Part shown: piece by piece, positions 7,879-18,816 of the stretch
Numbering within the stretch: the first letter of the stretch is position 1
Layout: every line of letters begins with the position of its first letter
NCBI RefSeq assembly: GCF_002135345.1
Contig: NZ_NEGI01000007.1
Span: 96,383 to 160,382, forward strand
Source: Acinetobacter sp. ANC 4648
GTDB taxonomy: Bacteria; Pseudomonadota; Gammaproteobacteria; Pseudomonadales; Moraxellaceae
Direction: 5' to 3'
Length of the DNA: 64,000 bases
The notes under the pieces: generated by a model
What the model was told of the DNA's origin: nothing
Database searches by the model: none
Seen by the model: the letters and a program-made list of their open reading frames with translations, nothing else
Made by a program: the position numbers and the translations under genes

Positions 7879-10577
7879 TAAAGACTCCGTTTAATCAATT
7901 GAACATCATATACTTCGATTTTATCGAGTGGTTTGATGTCTTTATAACCTTTCACGGCAAGACCACATTCCATACCAGCACGAACTTCTTCAACCACTTC
8001 TTTATAACGACGAAGTGATTCAAGCTCACCTTGGAACACAACCACGTCATCACGAAGGACACGGATTGGTTTATTACGGTGTAACATGCCTTCAAGAACC
8101 ATACAGCCTGCTGCCGCACCAAACTTACTTGAATGGAATACTTCACGTACTTGCGCTACACCAAGAATCGTTTCACGATGTTCAGGTGCAAGTTTACCGC
8201 TCATTGCTGCTTTCACATCATCAATCAATTCATAAATGATGCTGTAATAACGAATATCAATACCATCTGCATCTGCTTTTTGACGGGCAGTTGTATCCGC
8301 ACGTACGTTAAAGCCGAAGAGTACAGCTTCAGAAGATTCAGCTAATGTAACATCAGATTCAGTAATTGCACCAACACCTGAACCGATTACACGAACACGA
8401 ACTTCATCTGTCGACAAGCTGCTCAATGCAACAGTCAACGCTTCTAGCGTACCACGTACGTCAGTTTTAAGGACAACATTGACATAAGGCACATCTTTCT
8501 TGCCCATAGATGCCATAATGTTTTCAAGACGCATTGCACTTTGACGCTCAAGACGTTGTTCACGCTCACGTGCCATACGCGCATCAGCAACTTCGCGTGC
8601 TTTTTTCTCATCGGTTACAACAAGAACTTCATCACCCGCCATTGGCGCTTCAGGCAAACCTAAAATCTCAACTGGGATTGAAGGACCTGCCGATTGAATA
8701 CGCTTGCCATTTTCATCTGTCATCGCACGAACACGACCGTAAGATGCACCAGCAAGAACTAAATCACCAACATTCAAGGTACCATTTTGTACAAGAATTG
8801 AGGTAACCGCACCACGGCTGTTGTCTACACGTGCCTCAATAACAACACCTTGTGCAGCACCTTCTTCAGATGCTTTCAGCTCAAGCAATTCTGCCTGAAT
8901 TGAAATCAAATCAAGAAGTTCATCGATACCTTGACCAGTGTGCGCTGAAACCATTGCAACTGGTACATCACCACCCCATTGTTCAGGGACAATGCCTTTA
9001 GCTGTCAATTCATTCAACACGCGATCTGAATCAGAAGATTCTTTATCCATCTTGTTAATTGCAACAATGATTGGCGTACCTGCAGCACGTGCATGATCGA
9101 TAGCTTCAGCAGTTTGTGGCATCACACCATCATCACCAGCAACAACCAATACCACGATATCTGTCGCTTTAGCACCACGTGAACGCATCGCTGTAAATGC
9201 CGCATGCCCTGGTGTATCAAGGAATGTAATAATTCCTTTATCAGTGGTTACATGATAAGCACCAATATGCTGCGTAATACCGCCCGCTTCGCCTTGTGCT
9301 ACTTTCGCACGACGAATACGATCAAGAAGCGAAGTCTTACCATGGTCAACGTGACCCATAATAGTCACTACTGGAGGGCGCGTAGTTTGTGCACCACGTG
9401 CTTCTTCAGCTGCTTCAAGTAAGTTGTCTTCTGCTTGAGTATCAGAAACACGAACTGGGTTATGACCCATTTCTTCAACTACAAGTGCTGCAATATCTTG
9501 CTCAATTGCTTGGTTCTGAGTCACAAGCTCGCCCATTTTCATGAGTGATTTAATAACTTCACGAACTTTAATCGCCATTTTCGCTGCAAGATCTGCAACC
9601 ACAATGGTTTCACCAATTTCTACATCATAAACCTGTTTTTTAACTGGTTTTTCAAAACCATGCTTATTCGCTTGGCTGGTTTTTAAACCACGTTTATGAT
9701 GATTAGAAGAGAAATTCTGCTCTTCTTGACCACGACGTCCACCTTTTTTCGGCGCACGCGTGCTTGTCGTGTTACTACCACGTTTGATTTCACGATCTTC
9801 TTTTGCAAACGAATCTTCATAGGCTTGACCTACAAGACCCGCAGCAAGTGGAGAATCATCAACTACACGAATGGTTGCGGTTGTTGCTTCATCACCTGAA
9901 TATTTAGACGCCATTTGACGCATTTGTTCAAGTGTACGTTGCTGCGCTTCTTCAGCAGATTTACGACGTGCTGATTCTTCAACTGCTTTAAGTTGAGCAG
10001 CTTGAGCCTCACGCGCTTTTTTCTGTTCAAGTGTTTCAATAACTTTTACAGTTGCTTTAGTCACTAGTTTGTTGTTTGACTTACGTTTAACAACTACAGC
10101 AGCTTTTGGCGTTTCTTTAGCAGCAGTTTGTTGTTTTGCCGCAGCGCGCATTGCTTCTAAATTTGCACTTGCTTTACCACCAGCGGGTGCAACATCTTTT
10201 GCTACAGCAGCCTCTGGTGCTTTTTGCGTTACTTGTGCATTGGCTTTAGCCAAAGCTTCAGCTTTGATTTGTTCAGGATTTGGCTTCGTAAAAGTATGCT
10301 TTTTACGAACTTCAACGTTAATCGTTTTTGCCTTACCAGAAGTACTGGCTACTTTAGCCGTACTTGTTGTTTTACGTTTCAACGTTATTTTTCCTGCATT
10401 GCTCGTATCTTGACCATGAGATTTCTTCAAATGGTTGACTAGAGCATCTTGCTGTTCGTGAGTAATTTTATCATCAGCCATTTTTTGCGGTAATCCAGCT
10501 TCACGGACTTGATCTAGAAGCTTTTCAACCGGAAGTCCTACGCTGACTGCTAACTCTTGAATTGACTTATCCGTCAT
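7878..10577 (-). CDS. infB: Translation initiation factor IF-2
   Basis: An 899-residue protein. The N-terminal IF2_N domain (first about 50 residues) and a long charged Ala/Lys-rich linker precede a second IF2_N-like region, then the GTPase domain from about residue 400 with G1 GHVDHGKT, G3 DTPGH and G4 NKMD. Beta-barrel domains and the C-terminal fMet-tRNA-binding domain follow. IF-2 brings initiator tRNA to the 30S subunit and promotes subunit joining. A strong AGGAGG site precedes the ATG, ten bases after nusA. Four initiator tRNA genes lie at the head of the same region, matching the metY-nusA-infB arrangement of other gammaproteobacteria. Confidence 0.98.
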   Translation of the reverse strand: MTDKSIQELAVSVGLPVEKLLDQVREAGLPQKMADDKITHEQQDALVNHLKKSHGQDTSNAGKITLKRKTTSTAKVASTSGKAKTINVEVRKKHTFTKPNPEQIKAEALAKANAQVTQKAPEAAVAKDVAPAGGKASANLEAMRAAAKQQTAAKETPKAAVVVKRKSNNKLVTKATVKVIETLEQKKAREAQAAQLKAVEESARRKSAEEAQQRTLEQMRQMASKYSGDEATTATIRVVDDSPLAAGLVGQAYEDSFAKEDREIKRGSNTTSTRAPKKGGRRGQEEQNFSSNHHKRGLKTSQANKHGFEKPVKKQVYDVEIGETIVVADLAAKMAIKVREVIKSLMKMGELVTQNQAIEQDIAALVVEEMGHNPVRVSDTQAEDNLLEAAEEARGAQTTRPPVVTIMGHVDHGKTSLLDRIRRAKVAQGEAGGITQHIGAYHVTTDKGIITFLDTPGHAAFTAMRSRGAKATDIVVLVVAGDDGVMPQTAEAIDHARAAGTPIIVAINKMDKESSDSDRVLNELTAKGIVPEQWGGDVPVAMVSAHTGQGIDELLDLISIQAELLELKASEEGAAQGVVIEARVDNSRGAVTSILVQNGTLNVGDLVLAGASYGRVRAMTDENGKRIQSAGPSIPVEILGLPEAPMAGDEVLVVTDEKKAREVADARMAREREQRLERQSAMRLENIMASMGKKDVPYVNVVLKTDVRGTLEALTVALSSLSTDEVRVRVIGSGVGAITESDVTLAESSEAVLFGFNVRADTTARQKADADGIDIRYYSIIYELIDDVKAAMSGKLAPEHRETILGVAQVREVFHSSKFGAAAGCMVLEGMLHRNKPIRVLRDDVVVFQGELESLRRYKEVVEEVRAGMECGLAVKGYKDIKPLDKIEVYDVQLIKRSL

Positions 10578-10587
10578 GTATTACCTC

Positions 10588-12072
10588 CTAGTTAAACCAT
10601 GATTCACGTGCTTTCATAATCAATTTTCCTGCTTTTTCAGCATCCAAACCGTCAATATCAGAAATATCGTCAGTTGCTTGGTCTGCCAAATCATCCACAG
10701 TGATTACGCCACGAGCGGCTAATGCATAAGCGATCTCTGAAGTCATCCCTTCCATTGCAAGAAGTTCAGCACTTGGATCTTGAATATTTTCTTGCTGTTT
10801 TAACGCATCTGCTAAAGCAGCTTCTTTTGCACGACTTTGTAATAATTCTACCAAGTCAGCATCTAACTCGATCTCATCAAATGTTTCAGCAGGAACGTAC
10901 GCCACTTCTTCAAGAGAAGTGAAGCCCATCTCTACCAATGCCATGGCAAGATCTTCTTCGATTTCTAGACGCTCAACAAACATATCTAAATATTGTTGCG
11001 CTTCACTTTGTTGACGAGCACGATATTCATCTTCAAGCATCATATCCAGCTTATAGCCAGTCAACTCTGAAGCCAAACGTACATTTTGACCTTGTGAACC
11101 AATAGCACGTGCCAATTGATCGCTGGTTGCAAAAATAATATCTGCAGTTCTTGCATCTTCATCAAGCACAATACCCGATACATCAGCAGGCTCTAAAGCA
11201 CTTGCAATATATTGAGCTGGATCATCAGACCACACCACAACATCAATACGCTCACCATTTAATTCAGATTGTACCGCTTGAATACGCGTACCACGCATAC
11301 CAATACATGCACCCACTGGATCAATACGATGATCGTTGGTTTTCACAGCAATTTTAGCACGAACACCTGGTTGACGTGCAGCTGCTTTAATTTCAATGAT
11401 TTCTTCAGAAATTTCAGGAATTTCTTTTTTCATTAAAGCAATCAGCATGTCAGGTTTAGCACGTGACAATAACAATTGTGCACCACGACCTTCACGATTT
11501 ACACTGTAAAGGATGGCAGTAAGACGTTGTTTAGGACGAAGAAGCTCTTTAGGAATCATTTCTTCACGTGATAAGTACCCTTCAGCATTATCACCTAAGT
11601 CAATAATAAACCCATCTTTGGTTTGTTTTTTCACTTCACCGTAGATCAGTTCACCAACTTTTTCTTCATAAGCATCAGCAATTAACGCGCGCTCTGCTTC
11701 ACGAATTTTTTGAACAATAACTTGTTTTGCAATTTGTGCAGCAATACGGCCAAACTCGATAGATGTCACTTCAAGTTCGCGAATATCACCAATAGACCAT
11801 TTTTCAGGATCTAGATCTGAAATAGCATCTTGACATGCAGGCATCTCATGATCTTCATCAGCAACTACTTCCCACTGACGGAAAGTACGATATTCACCCG
11901 TTTTACGATCGATTTCGATACGAAGCTGAGCTTCTTCAGAATTTGTGCCTTCGTAGAATTTTTTCTTCGTCGCAGCTACAAGCGCTTGCTCAAGTGCTTC
12001 AAAAATCGCTTCACGACTAACACCTTTTTCATTACTAACCGTCTCTGCAACGGTAAGAATTTCACGGCCCAT
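10588..12072 (-). CDS. nusA: Transcription termination/antitermination factor NusA
   Basis: A 494-residue protein with the NusA N-terminal RNA polymerase-binding domain (about 1-125), an S1 domain (about 130-200, GFIIDLGDNAEGYLSREE), KH1 and KH2 domains (GACIGMRGTRIQAVQSEL and AIGSQGQNVRLASELTGY), and two C-terminal helix-hairpin-helix acidic repeats (about 365-494), as in E. coli. It modulates pausing, termination and antitermination. It lies 35 bases after rimP and ten bases before infB; the AGGTGA ribosome site is well placed. Confidence 0.98.
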   Translation of the reverse strand: MGREILTVAETVSNEKGVSREAIFEALEQALVAATKKKFYEGTNSEEAQLRIEIDRKTGEYRTFRQWEVVADEDHEMPACQDAISDLDPEKWSIGDIRELEVTSIEFGRIAAQIAKQVIVQKIREAERALIADAYEEKVGELIYGEVKKQTKDGFIIDLGDNAEGYLSREEMIPKELLRPKQRLTAILYSVNREGRGAQLLLSRAKPDMLIALMKKEIPEISEEIIEIKAAARQPGVRAKIAVKTNDHRIDPVGACIGMRGTRIQAVQSELNGERIDVVVWSDDPAQYIASALEPADVSGIVLDEDARTADIIFATSDQLARAIGSQGQNVRLASELTGYKLDMMLEDEYRARQQSEAQQYLDMFVERLEIEEDLAMALVEMGFTSLEEVAYVPAETFDEIELDADLVELLQSRAKEAALADALKQQENIQDPSAELLAMEGMTSEIAYALAARGVITVDDLADQATDDISDIDGLDAEKAGKLIMKARESWFN

Positions 12073-12107
12073 AAGTCACCTACTATTCAAATTCTTATAA
12101 ATTAAAT

Positions 12108-12632
12108 TTAGTCTTGATAGATCAAATTCGCTTTGTCGATGTTATTACTATCAATTTCAAGCACTTGTTGCTGCTCAACTTCCACTTGAATAAATTCATT
12201 TTCAAGATCAACTGAGACCAATTTCGCTTGGAATTTACGACGATTTTCTACAGCTGAAATTAAGCGAAATGCAACTTGTTGACCTATATAAGCCTGCATT
12301 TGTGCAAGTTGGAAAAAAGGACGATCCCAACCTGGAGAAGAAACTTCTAAAGAATACTCCCCAGAAATTGGATCATGAACATCCATCATTGCGCCAACTT
12401 GTTGAGTTACACGCACGCAATCTTGCACACCTATACCACGTACCAATTCTTCTTCACCATCATCATTCGTGAATGATGTTGCGTCTTCACCGACTGGTTT
12501 GTCGATATAAATACGCAATAAAGAACGCTTACCTTGAGGAAGGAATTCGATTCCCCAAAGATCTACATTACAAGCTTGCACTGCCGGGGCAATTAAGTCT
12601 TGAAGTGCTTGAGTTTTATTTGATAGCTTCAT
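12108..12632 (-). CDS. rimP: Ribosome maturation factor RimP
   Basis: A 174-residue protein with the RimP N-terminal alpha/beta domain ([21 protein letters not shown]) and the C-terminal SH3-like domain. The signatures [19 protein letters not shown] and [15 protein letters not shown] are present. RimP is needed for 30S subunit assembly. It is the first protein gene of the rimP-nusA-infB-rbfA operon; GAGAG precedes its ATG. Confidence 0.97.
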   Translation of the reverse strand: MKLSNKTQALQDLIAPAVQACNVDLWGIEFLPQGKRSLLRIYIDKPVGEDATSFTNDDGEEELVRGIGVQDCVRVTQQVGAMMDVHDPISGEYSLEVSSPGWDRPFFQLAQMQAYIGQQVAFRLISAVENRRKFQAKLVSVDLENEFIQVEVEQQQVLEIDSNNIDKANLIYQD

Positions 12633-12685
12633 TTACTCTCGTCATATTTGTGCGATTCAATCGCTCATTGGACCGATTCAAACTT

Positions 12686-12714
12686 ACTATAGTGAAGCAT
12701 GACTTTTTGACCAA
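12686..12714 (-). promoter_or_regulatory. Candidate promoter for the rimP operon
   Basis: On the minus strand TTGGTC and TATAGT are separated by 17 bases, about 55 bases before rimP and after the tRNA terminators. The -10 is good and the -35 moderate. Read-through from the tRNA genes could also contribute. Confidence 0.5.
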
Positions 12715-12739
12715 TTGATGTCTACACCACACGATAGCC

Positions 12740-12764
12740 AATAAAAAAGGGCGTAATCGCCCCT
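12740..12764 (-). terminator. Second terminator after the tRNA array
   Basis: Minus-strand hairpin GGGCG-ATTA-CGCCC followed by six T, about 70 bases downstream of the last initiator tRNA gene and before the rimP promoter. Confidence 0.75.
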
Positions 12765-12794
12765 ATTATTACACAGAAAACTAAAGTCCACTGT

Positions 12795-12828
12795 GCAAAA
12801 AGGCCCACCTATCTGTGAGCCCTTTTAG
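12795..12828 (-). terminator. First terminator after the tRNA array
   Basis: Minus-strand GGGCTCAC...GTGGGCC, whose arms pair with two G-U wobbles, then five T. It lies six bases past the 3' CCA of the last initiator tRNA. Confidence 0.7.
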
Positions 12829-12833
12829 AAACT

Positions 12834-12910
<77 letters not shown>

Positions 12911-12974
12911 TCAACGTTGCAAAATTATACACAATAATTAAACGTTTTTCAATCAAACTTTAATTTCTTGTCCT

Positions 12975-12994
12975 GATTAAGTTGCACCTTAATC
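12975..12994 (-). repeat. Hairpin after tRNA-fMet copy 3 (compensatory variant)
   Basis: GATTAAG and CTTAATC arms around TTGCAC. The other two spacers have AATTAAG/CTTAATT. The change on one arm is matched by its partner on the other, so pairing is preserved. It lies a few bases beyond the CCA end. Confidence 0.65.
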
Positions 12995-12998
12995 AAAA

Positions 12999-13075
<77 letters not shown>

Positions 13076-13126
13076 ACTATACTGCAAATTTTATAGACAA
13101 TTTTAACTTTTCAGTTAATCAATTGT

Positions 13127-13154
13127 TTTTAATTAAGTTGCATCTTAATTAAAA
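13127..13154 (-). repeat. Hairpin after tRNA-fMet copy 2
   Basis: A perfect 11-base inverted repeat, TTTTAATTAAG / CTTAATTAAAA, around TTGCAT, directly adjoining the 3' CCA of the tRNA. Same element as at 13281-13308. Possible 3' processing or pause signal; there is no terminal T run like the array terminators. Confidence 0.7.
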
Positions 13155-13231
<77 letters not shown>

Positions 13232-13280
13232 ACTATACTGCAATTTTACATACAACTTTAACTTTACAGCTAAACAATTG

Positions 13281-13308
13281 TTTTAATTAAGTTGCATCTT
13301 AATTAAAA
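13281..13308 (-). repeat. Hairpin after tRNA-fMet copy 1
   Basis: The same perfect 11-base inverted repeat around TTGCAT as at 13127-13154, adjoining the CCA end of the tRNA. Confidence 0.7.
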
Positions 13309-13385
<77 letters not shown>

Positions 13386-13430
13386 TCAATGCTTTTTTTA
13401 GCTGCTAACACCAACAATCTGGTTCATTGT

Positions 13431-13515
13431 TGGTGCGGAAGGGGGGACTTGAACCCCCACGCCCGAAAGCACTACCACCTCAAGGTAGCGTGTCTACCAA
13501 TTCCACCACCACCGC
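13431..13515 (-). tRNA. leuU: tRNA-Leu (GAG)
   Basis: 85 bases with a long variable arm, encoded CCA and loop TTGAGGT giving anticodon GAG. The position after secG matches leuU of E. coli. The acceptor arms GCGGTGG and CTTCCGC leave a U-U mismatch at 5-68 and a G-U at 6-67, a rather weak acceptor stem. Confidence 0.95.
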
Positions 13516-13577
13516 AGCTGTGTGGCATTCTAGTAGCTTGCCTATCAAATTGAAAGGTTTAATTTCAATAATTCAGC

Positions 13578-13910
13578 TTATTTTGGTGCAGTTGGTGAAG
13601 TTTCACCCGAATTTTGTTGGGGTGGCACCGTCGTTTGCGGTGCGGTTTGAACTGTTTTCAAGCCATAAGCATCGCTTGTTTGTTTTTTCGCAAAAACAGC
13701 TAAACTTAAACTTGTTACAAAAAACAATGCAGTAAGAATTGCGGTTAAGCGCGTCAAAAAGTTCGCAGAACCAGACGCACCAAATACTGTCGCTGCACCA
13801 CCACCGCCAAATGAAGCACCTGCATCTGCACCTTTACCGTGTTGTACAAGAATCAACACAATCATTAATACGGCTAAAATGATATGCACTACCAGCACAA
13901 ATGTCTGCAT
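13578..13910 (-). CDS. secG: SecYEG translocon subunit SecG
   Basis: The ATG at 13910 is preferred (GAGGAG eight bases upstream, product [27 protein letters not shown]); the frame extends further upstream but into tpiA. The 110-residue protein has two membrane helices around the conserved glycine-rich [14 protein letters not shown] loop and ends in a Pro/Gln/Thr-rich tail. It stimulates protein export through SecYE. It starts 13 bases after the tpiA stop, so the two are cotranscribed, probably with the tRNA genes downstream. Confidence 0.96.
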   Translation of the reverse strand: MQTFVLVVHIILAVLMIVLILVQHGKGADAGASFGGGGAATVFGASGSANFLTRLTAILTALFFVTSLSLAVFAKKQTSDAYGLKTVQTAPQTTVPPQQNSGETSPTAPK

Positions 13911-13923
13911 GCTGAACTCCTCA

Positions 13924-14709
13924 TTATTGTGTTTTTGCGAATGCCTGAGCAATTTGATAAAAAGACTCGGCATTTAATGATGCACCGCCAACCAGCGCAC
14001 CATTAATATCTGGACAAGCCGCCAACTCTACTGCATTTTCAGGCTTAACACTACCACCATATAAAATTGCAATATTTTTACCTTGATCTGTAATTTGGCT
14101 TAAACCTTCACGAATTTTAGCATGCATGGTCTGCGCATCTTCTGGAGATGCAGTTTTTCCTGTACCAATCGCCCAAATAGGCTCATAGGCAATAACAATT
14201 TTTTGCCACTGTTCCGCTTGAACCACAGTAGCGATATCGCAAATTTGCTGTAATACCACTTGCTCTGCTTGACCACTTTCACGTTGTTCTAAACTTTCAC
14301 CAACACAATAAATTACAGTCAGTCCTGCACTTAATGCATGTTGTACTTTTTGTTTGACAATTTCAGCCGTATCCGCAAAAATTTCACGACGCTCTGAATG
14401 TCCAACTAAAACAAATTGAATACCACTATCCTTTAATAGCTCGGCACTTACTTCTCCCGTATAAGCACCTAAACCTGCAATACGAGAAACGTCTTGAGCA
14501 ACCGTTTTAATCGGGGTATCACATAATTGAGCTCGAACATTCAATAATGCGATGGATACTGGCGCAACACCGATATGACAGCTTTGTGCTGAAATTTGCT
14601 CTTGAGTAAAATATTGTTTTAAATCTTGAATAAGTTGCTGTGCGTTAGCTTGCAATGGGTTCATTTTCCAATTGCCGACAACCCAAGGAATAATAGTCGA
14701 ACCCGACAT
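13924..14709 (-). CDS. tpiA: Triosephosphate isomerase
   Basis: A 261-residue TIM barrel starting [17 protein letters not shown]. Substrate Lys is in NWKMN, the electrophile His in VGHSERR, and the catalytic Glu in [11 protein letters not shown], with the phosphate loop at [11 protein letters not shown]. It interconverts DHAP and glyceraldehyde 3-phosphate. The start at 14709 was chosen over an upstream in-frame codon because the protein then begins like its family. Its order with secG and tRNA-Leu is also seen in Pseudomonas. Confidence 0.97.
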   Translation of the reverse strand: MSGSTIIPWVVGNWKMNPLQANAQQLIQDLKQYFTQEQISAQSCHIGVAPVSIALLNVRAQLCDTPIKTVAQDVSRIAGLGAYTGEVSAELLKDSGIQFVLVGHSERREIFADTAEIVKQKVQHALSAGLTVIYCVGESLEQRESGQAEQVVLQQICDIATVVQAEQWQKIVIAYEPIWAIGTGKTASPEDAQTMHAKIREGLSQITDQGKNIAILYGGSVKPENAVELAACPDINGALVGGASLNAESFYQIAQAFAKTQ

Positions 14710-14739
14710 ACATCTAACCCTATTATCGAAAATGAGCAC

Positions 14740-14769
14740 ATTCTACACGGATTTTTTTCAGAATAAGAA
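14740..14769 (-). promoter_or_regulatory. Candidate tpiA promoter
   Basis: Minus-strand TTCTTA and TAGAAT with an 18-base spacer, about 30 bases before the tpiA ATG. Weak -35. Confidence 0.35.
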
Positions 14770-14928
14770 TATTTTCATAGGCTAATTATTGTTATTACTA
14801 AATAAGAATAAAAAAATAAACGCTGAACATTTCATAGTTCAGCTACAGAATTATAATTAGTGCATACTATTTATCGATTATCTTTTGATATCAGTACTTT
14901 TAAATATAGATATTTTTAACGATCACCG

Positions 14929-14934
14929 TATAAT
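14929..14934 (+). promoter_or_regulatory. Candidate -10 box for pilBCD
   Basis: A perfect TATAAT lies 42 bases before the pilB ATG. No good -35 is seen 16-18 bases upstream. Confidence 0.35.
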
Positions 14935-14976
14935 TTTAACATTCCAATTATAAAATGAATTTAAGGTGTATTGGGG

Positions 14977-16689
14977 ATGTCTACACAGCAAGTTTCGCCT
15001 AAATTTTCTGGTTACATTCGTCGTCTCGTAGATGATGGCGTTGTTTCTGTGCCACAGATGCAAATTGCGATAGATAGTTCGAAAAAGAATAAAGTCAATC
15101 TGGTCGCATACTTAATAGAACATCTAAAAGTATCACCATTGCTGATCGCAGAAATGATATCACTTGAATTTGGTGAACCTTTTTTTGATCTCAATGCTTT
15201 TGACCCACATCTATTCCCTCAAGATTTAGTCGACAATAATCTCTTTAATAAACACCATGTCCTGCCATTGGTGCATCGTGGCAATGTACTTTATATTGCC
15301 ATCAGTGATCCAACCAATATTGAAGCGCTTGATGCTATTCGTTTTAATAGCAACCTCAATATTGAACCAGTTATTGTTGAACATGATAAATTAATCAAAT
15401 ATTTAGAAAAATATTTTACTCAAGAAACTAATTTTGATTTTGGTGGTGATGATTTCGATGTTGATCTCATCCAGACAGACGACACCGCTACAGACTCAGA
15501 CCCTGAGGAAAAAGCGGAAGAAGAAGCTCCAATTGTTAAATATATTAATAAATTACTAATTGATGCGATCCGAATGGGCGCCTCTGACTTACACTTTGAA
15601 CCTTACGAAAAAACCTATCGTGTTCGTTATCGTGTCGATGGTGTTTTACGACACATTACCAACCCCCCTTTGCAACTTGCAACCCGTTTGGCATCTCGCC
15701 TCAAAGTCATGTCACAAATGGATATTTCTGAAAAACGTATCCCTCAAGATGGTCGTATTAAGCTCAAACTTTCTAAAAATAAAGCTATTGATTTTCGTGT
15801 CAACGCCTTACCGACATTATTTGGCGAAAAGCTGGTACTGCGTATTCTAGATCCATCAAGTGCAATGCTCGGGATTGATGCACTCGGCTATGAAGAACAT
15901 CAAAAAGCATTATTTATGGATGCTTTAGATAAGCCACAAGGGATGCTTCTCATCACTGGACCAACAGGTTCTGGTAAAACAGTTTCGCTATATACTGGTC
16001 TTAATATTTTAAATACTGAAAGCTCAAATATTTCCACAGCTGAAGATCCAGTCGAAATTAATTTAGAAGGTATTAATCAGGTCAACGTCAATCCAAAAGT
16101 TGGGTTAAGTTTTTCCGTTGCTTTAAAATCCTTCTTAAGACAAGATCCTGACATTATTATGGTCGGAGAGATTCGAGATTTAGAAACTGCTGAAATCGCG
16201 ATTAAAGCCGCACAAACGGGTCATATGGTAATGTCGACACTGCACACTAACAGTGCACCAGAGACATTAACCCGTTTAAGAAATATGGGTGTCCCATCTT
16301 TCAATATTGCTACCTCTGTAAATCTAGTGATTGCACAACGCTTAGCACGTCGCTTATGTAGCCATTGTAAGGTACCTGTCGAAATCCCTAAACAAAGTTT
16401 GTTAGAAATGGGTTTTACACAAGAAGATTTATCAAGTCCTGAGTTTCAAATTTATCAACCGATCGGTTGTAATGAATGTAGAGAAGGCTATAAAGGGCGT
16501 GTCGGTATTTATGAAGTCATGAAAGTGACGCCAGAAATTTCAAAAATTATTATGGAAGATGGCAATGCTTTAGAAATTGCAGCGGCATCGGAAAGATTGG
16601 GGTTTAATAATTTAAGACGTTCTGGATTAATCAAAGTCATTAACGGTTTAACTTCTTTACAAGAAATAAACCGTGTGACCAGCGAATAA
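14977..16689 (+). CDS. pilB: Type IV pilus assembly ATPase PilB
   Basis: ATG at 14977 with AAGGTG nine bases upstream gives 570 residues. An N-terminal GspE/PilB domain (about 1-150) precedes the ATPase core. Walker A is GPTGSGKT at about 328-335, the Asp/His boxes follow, and the Walker B region contains DIIMVGEIRDLETAEIAI and the STLHTNSA His box. Two CxxC pairs (CSHC, CNEC) form the zinc site near the C-terminus. This hexameric ATPase powers pilus extension at the inner membrane. It is the first gene of pilB-pilC-pilD and also serves DNA uptake in naturally competent relatives. Confidence 0.97.
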   Translation: MSTQQVSPKFSGYIRRLVDDGVVSVPQMQIAIDSSKKNKVNLVAYLIEHLKVSPLLIAEMISLEFGEPFFDLNAFDPHLFPQDLVDNNLFNKHHVLPLVHRGNVLYIAISDPTNIEALDAIRFNSNLNIEPVIVEHDKLIKYLEKYFTQETNFDFGGDDFDVDLIQTDDTATDSDPEEKAEEEAPIVKYINKLLIDAIRMGASDLHFEPYEKTYRVRYRVDGVLRHITNPPLQLATRLASRLKVMSQMDISEKRIPQDGRIKLKLSKNKAIDFRVNALPTLFGEKLVLRILDPSSAMLGIDALGYEEHQKALFMDALDKPQGMLLITGPTGSGKTVSLYTGLNILNTESSNISTAEDPVEINLEGINQVNVNPKVGLSFSVALKSFLRQDPDIIMVGEIRDLETAEIAIKAAQTGHMVMSTLHTNSAPETLTRLRNMGVPSFNIATSVNLVIAQRLARRLCSHCKVPVEIPKQSLLEMGFTQEDLSSPEFQIYQPIGCNECREGYKGRVGIYEVMKVTPEISKIIMEDGNALEIAAASERLGFNNLRRSGLIKVINGLTSLQEINRVTSE

Positions 16690-16717
16690 AGAATAATCAA
16701 TATTTAAGGAATACATT

Positions 16718-17944
16718 ATGGCAGTCAAAAAAGCTCAAATGATGCCAACATTTGCTTATGATGGGGTTGATCGTAAAGGGGTCAAAATTAAAGGAGAACT
16801 ACCTGCACGTAATATGGCATTGGCCAAAGTTACGCTTAGAAAGCAAGGGGTTAACATTAAAACCATTCGAGAAAAGCGTAAAAATATTCTCGAAGGTTTA
16901 ATGAAAAAAAAGGTCACAACTTTAGATATCACTATTTTCACCCGACAACTTGCAACCATGATGAAAGCAGGTGTACCTTTAGTACAAGGCTTTGAAATCG
17001 TTGCGGAAGGCTTAGAAAATCCTTCTATGCGTGAAGTGGTTTTGGGAATTAAAAGTGAAGTTGAGGGCGGAAATACTTTTGCAGGTGCGCTCAAAAAATA
17101 CCCCCAGTATTTTGATAACTTATTCTGCTCTTTGGTCGAGTCTGGTGAGCAATCTGGTGCACTTGAAACCATGTTAGATCGAGTGGCAATTTATAAAGAA
17201 AAAAGTGAACTTTTAAAGCAAAAAATCAAAAAGGCCATGAAATATCCGATGTCAGTGATCGTAGTAGCACTGATTGTCACCATTATTTTGATGGTAAAAG
17301 TCGTGCCTGTATTCCAAGGCTTATTTAGTTCCTTTGGCGCAGACCTTCCTGCTTTCACTCAGATGGTAGTCAATATGTCAGACTGGATGCAGAACTACTG
17401 GTTCATCTTAATTCTCGTAATTGGTGCAATTATTGCTTCATTCCTTGAAGCTAAAAAACGTAGTAAAAAGTTCCGTGATTTACTCGATAAAGCTGCACTT
17501 AAAGCCCCTATTTTTGGTGATTTAGTCTACAAAGCAATTATTGCCCGTTATAGCCGTACTTTAGCCACTACCTTTGCGGCGGGTGTACCACTAATTGATG
17601 CTTTAGAGTCAACTGCAGGTGCAACCAATAATTGCGTCTATGAAGCAGCCGTGCTTAAGATCCGTGATGATGTTTCTACGGGGCAACAATTACAGTTTGC
17701 GATGCGAATGACCAATAAATTTCCTTCAATGGCGATCCAAATGGTGGCTATTGGAGAAGAATCTGGAGCACTTGACTCAATGCTCGATAAAGTAGCAACC
17801 CATTTTGAAAATGAAGTTGATAATGCGGTCGATGGTCTAACCTCAATGATGGAGCCTTTAATTATGGCAGTACTTGGTGTTCTAGTTGGTGGTCTCGTGA
17901 TTGCGATGTACCTTCCAATCTTCCAAATGGGTTCAGTTGTCTAA
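16718..17944 (+). CDS. pilC: Type IV pilus inner-membrane platform protein PilC
   Basis: A 408-residue protein with two GspF/PilC domains (about 75-195 and 275-400), each followed by hydrophobic membrane segments, in the order typical of the family (FTRQLATMMKAGVPLVQGFE and ARYSRTLATTFAAGVPLIDALE mark the two repeats). It links PilB to the pilin-adding machinery. AAGGA precedes the ATG. Its stop shares a base with the pilD start. Confidence 0.97.
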   Translation: MAVKKAQMMPTFAYDGVDRKGVKIKGELPARNMALAKVTLRKQGVNIKTIREKRKNILEGLMKKKVTTLDITIFTRQLATMMKAGVPLVQGFEIVAEGLENPSMREVVLGIKSEVEGGNTFAGALKKYPQYFDNLFCSLVESGEQSGALETMLDRVAIYKEKSELLKQKIKKAMKYPMSVIVVALIVTIILMVKVVPVFQGLFSSFGADLPAFTQMVVNMSDWMQNYWFILILVIGAIIASFLEAKKRSKKFRDLLDKAALKAPIFGDLVYKAIIARYSRTLATTFAAGVPLIDALESTAGATNNCVYEAAVLKIRDDVSTGQQLQFAMRMTNKFPSMAIQMVAIGEESGALDSMLDKVATHFENEVDNAVDGLTSMMEPLIMAVLGVLVGGLVIAMYLPIFQMGSVV

Positions 17945-18804
17945 TGCAAGAACTGATTTATTACTTTACTCAAACACCAACAGCCCTTTTTTTCGCTGTT
18001 GGTGTATTGAGCTTATGTATTGGTAGTTTTTTAAATGTCGTCATTTTTAGAACACCCAAAATCATGGAAAAAGAATGGCATCAAGAATGGCAAATGCTTT
18101 TGCATCCTGAACAAGCAATCATTGATACAGATAAACTGAGCCTAAGCCAACCTGCTTCCACCTGTCCAAAATGCAATACCAAAATTCACTGGTATCAGAA
18201 TATTCCAGTCATTAGCTGGCTTGTACTTAAAGGCAAATGTGGTACTTGCCAAAATCCGATTAGTTTTCGTTATCCATGTGTAGAAATTCTCACCATGCTC
18301 TGCTCTTTAGTGATTGTGGCTATATTTGGCCCTACCCTACAGATGCTATTTGGACTGATACTCACATGGACACTGATTGCTTTAACCTTCATTGATTTTG
18401 ATACACAATTGTTACCCGATCGCTTCACCCTTACGCTTGCTGCTTTAGGTTTAGCTGTCAACAGCATCGGTCTATATACCACACCAGTATCAGCAATTTG
18501 GGGCTATATCATTGGTTTTCTATGCCTTTGGATTGTGTACTACCTATTTAAGGTGATTACGGGTAAAGAAGGTATGGGTTATGGTGATTTTAAATTATTA
18601 GCAGCACTCGGTGCTTGGATGGGCCCGTTAATGTTGCCCCTCATCGTGCTACTTTCCTCACTCGTTGGTGCAATCGTTGGGATTATTCTGCTTAAAATCC
18701 GTAAAGAGAATCAACCTTTTGCATTTGGCCCTTATATTGCCATTGCTGGTTGGATTGCCTTTTTATGGGGTGAGCAAATTATGAAAGTATATTTAGGCGG
18801 TTAA
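17944..18804 (+). CDS. pilD: Prepilin peptidase / N-methyltransferase PilD
   Basis: A 286-residue polytopic protease. The N-terminal cytoplasmic domain has the four-cysteine zinc motif CPKC...CGTC and SFLNVVIFR. The catalytic aspartates are in DFDTQLLPD and GYGDFK of the A24 peptidase family. It cleaves the leaders of both pilins in this window and N-methylates the new Phe. The start overlaps the pilC stop by one base. Confidence 0.97.
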   Translation: MQELIYYFTQTPTALFFAVGVLSLCIGSFLNVVIFRTPKIMEKEWHQEWQMLLHPEQAIIDTDKLSLSQPASTCPKCNTKIHWYQNIPVISWLVLKGKCGTCQNPISFRYPCVEILTMLCSLVIVAIFGPTLQMLFGLILTWTLIALTFIDFDTQLLPDRFTLTLAALGLAVNSIGLYTTPVSAIWGYIIGFLCLWIVYYLFKVITGKEGMGYGDFKLLAALGAWMGPLMLPLIVLLSSLVGAIVGIILLKIRKENQPFAFGPYIAIAGWIAFLWGEQIMKVYLGG

Positions 18805-18816
18805 TAGGATTTAAAT

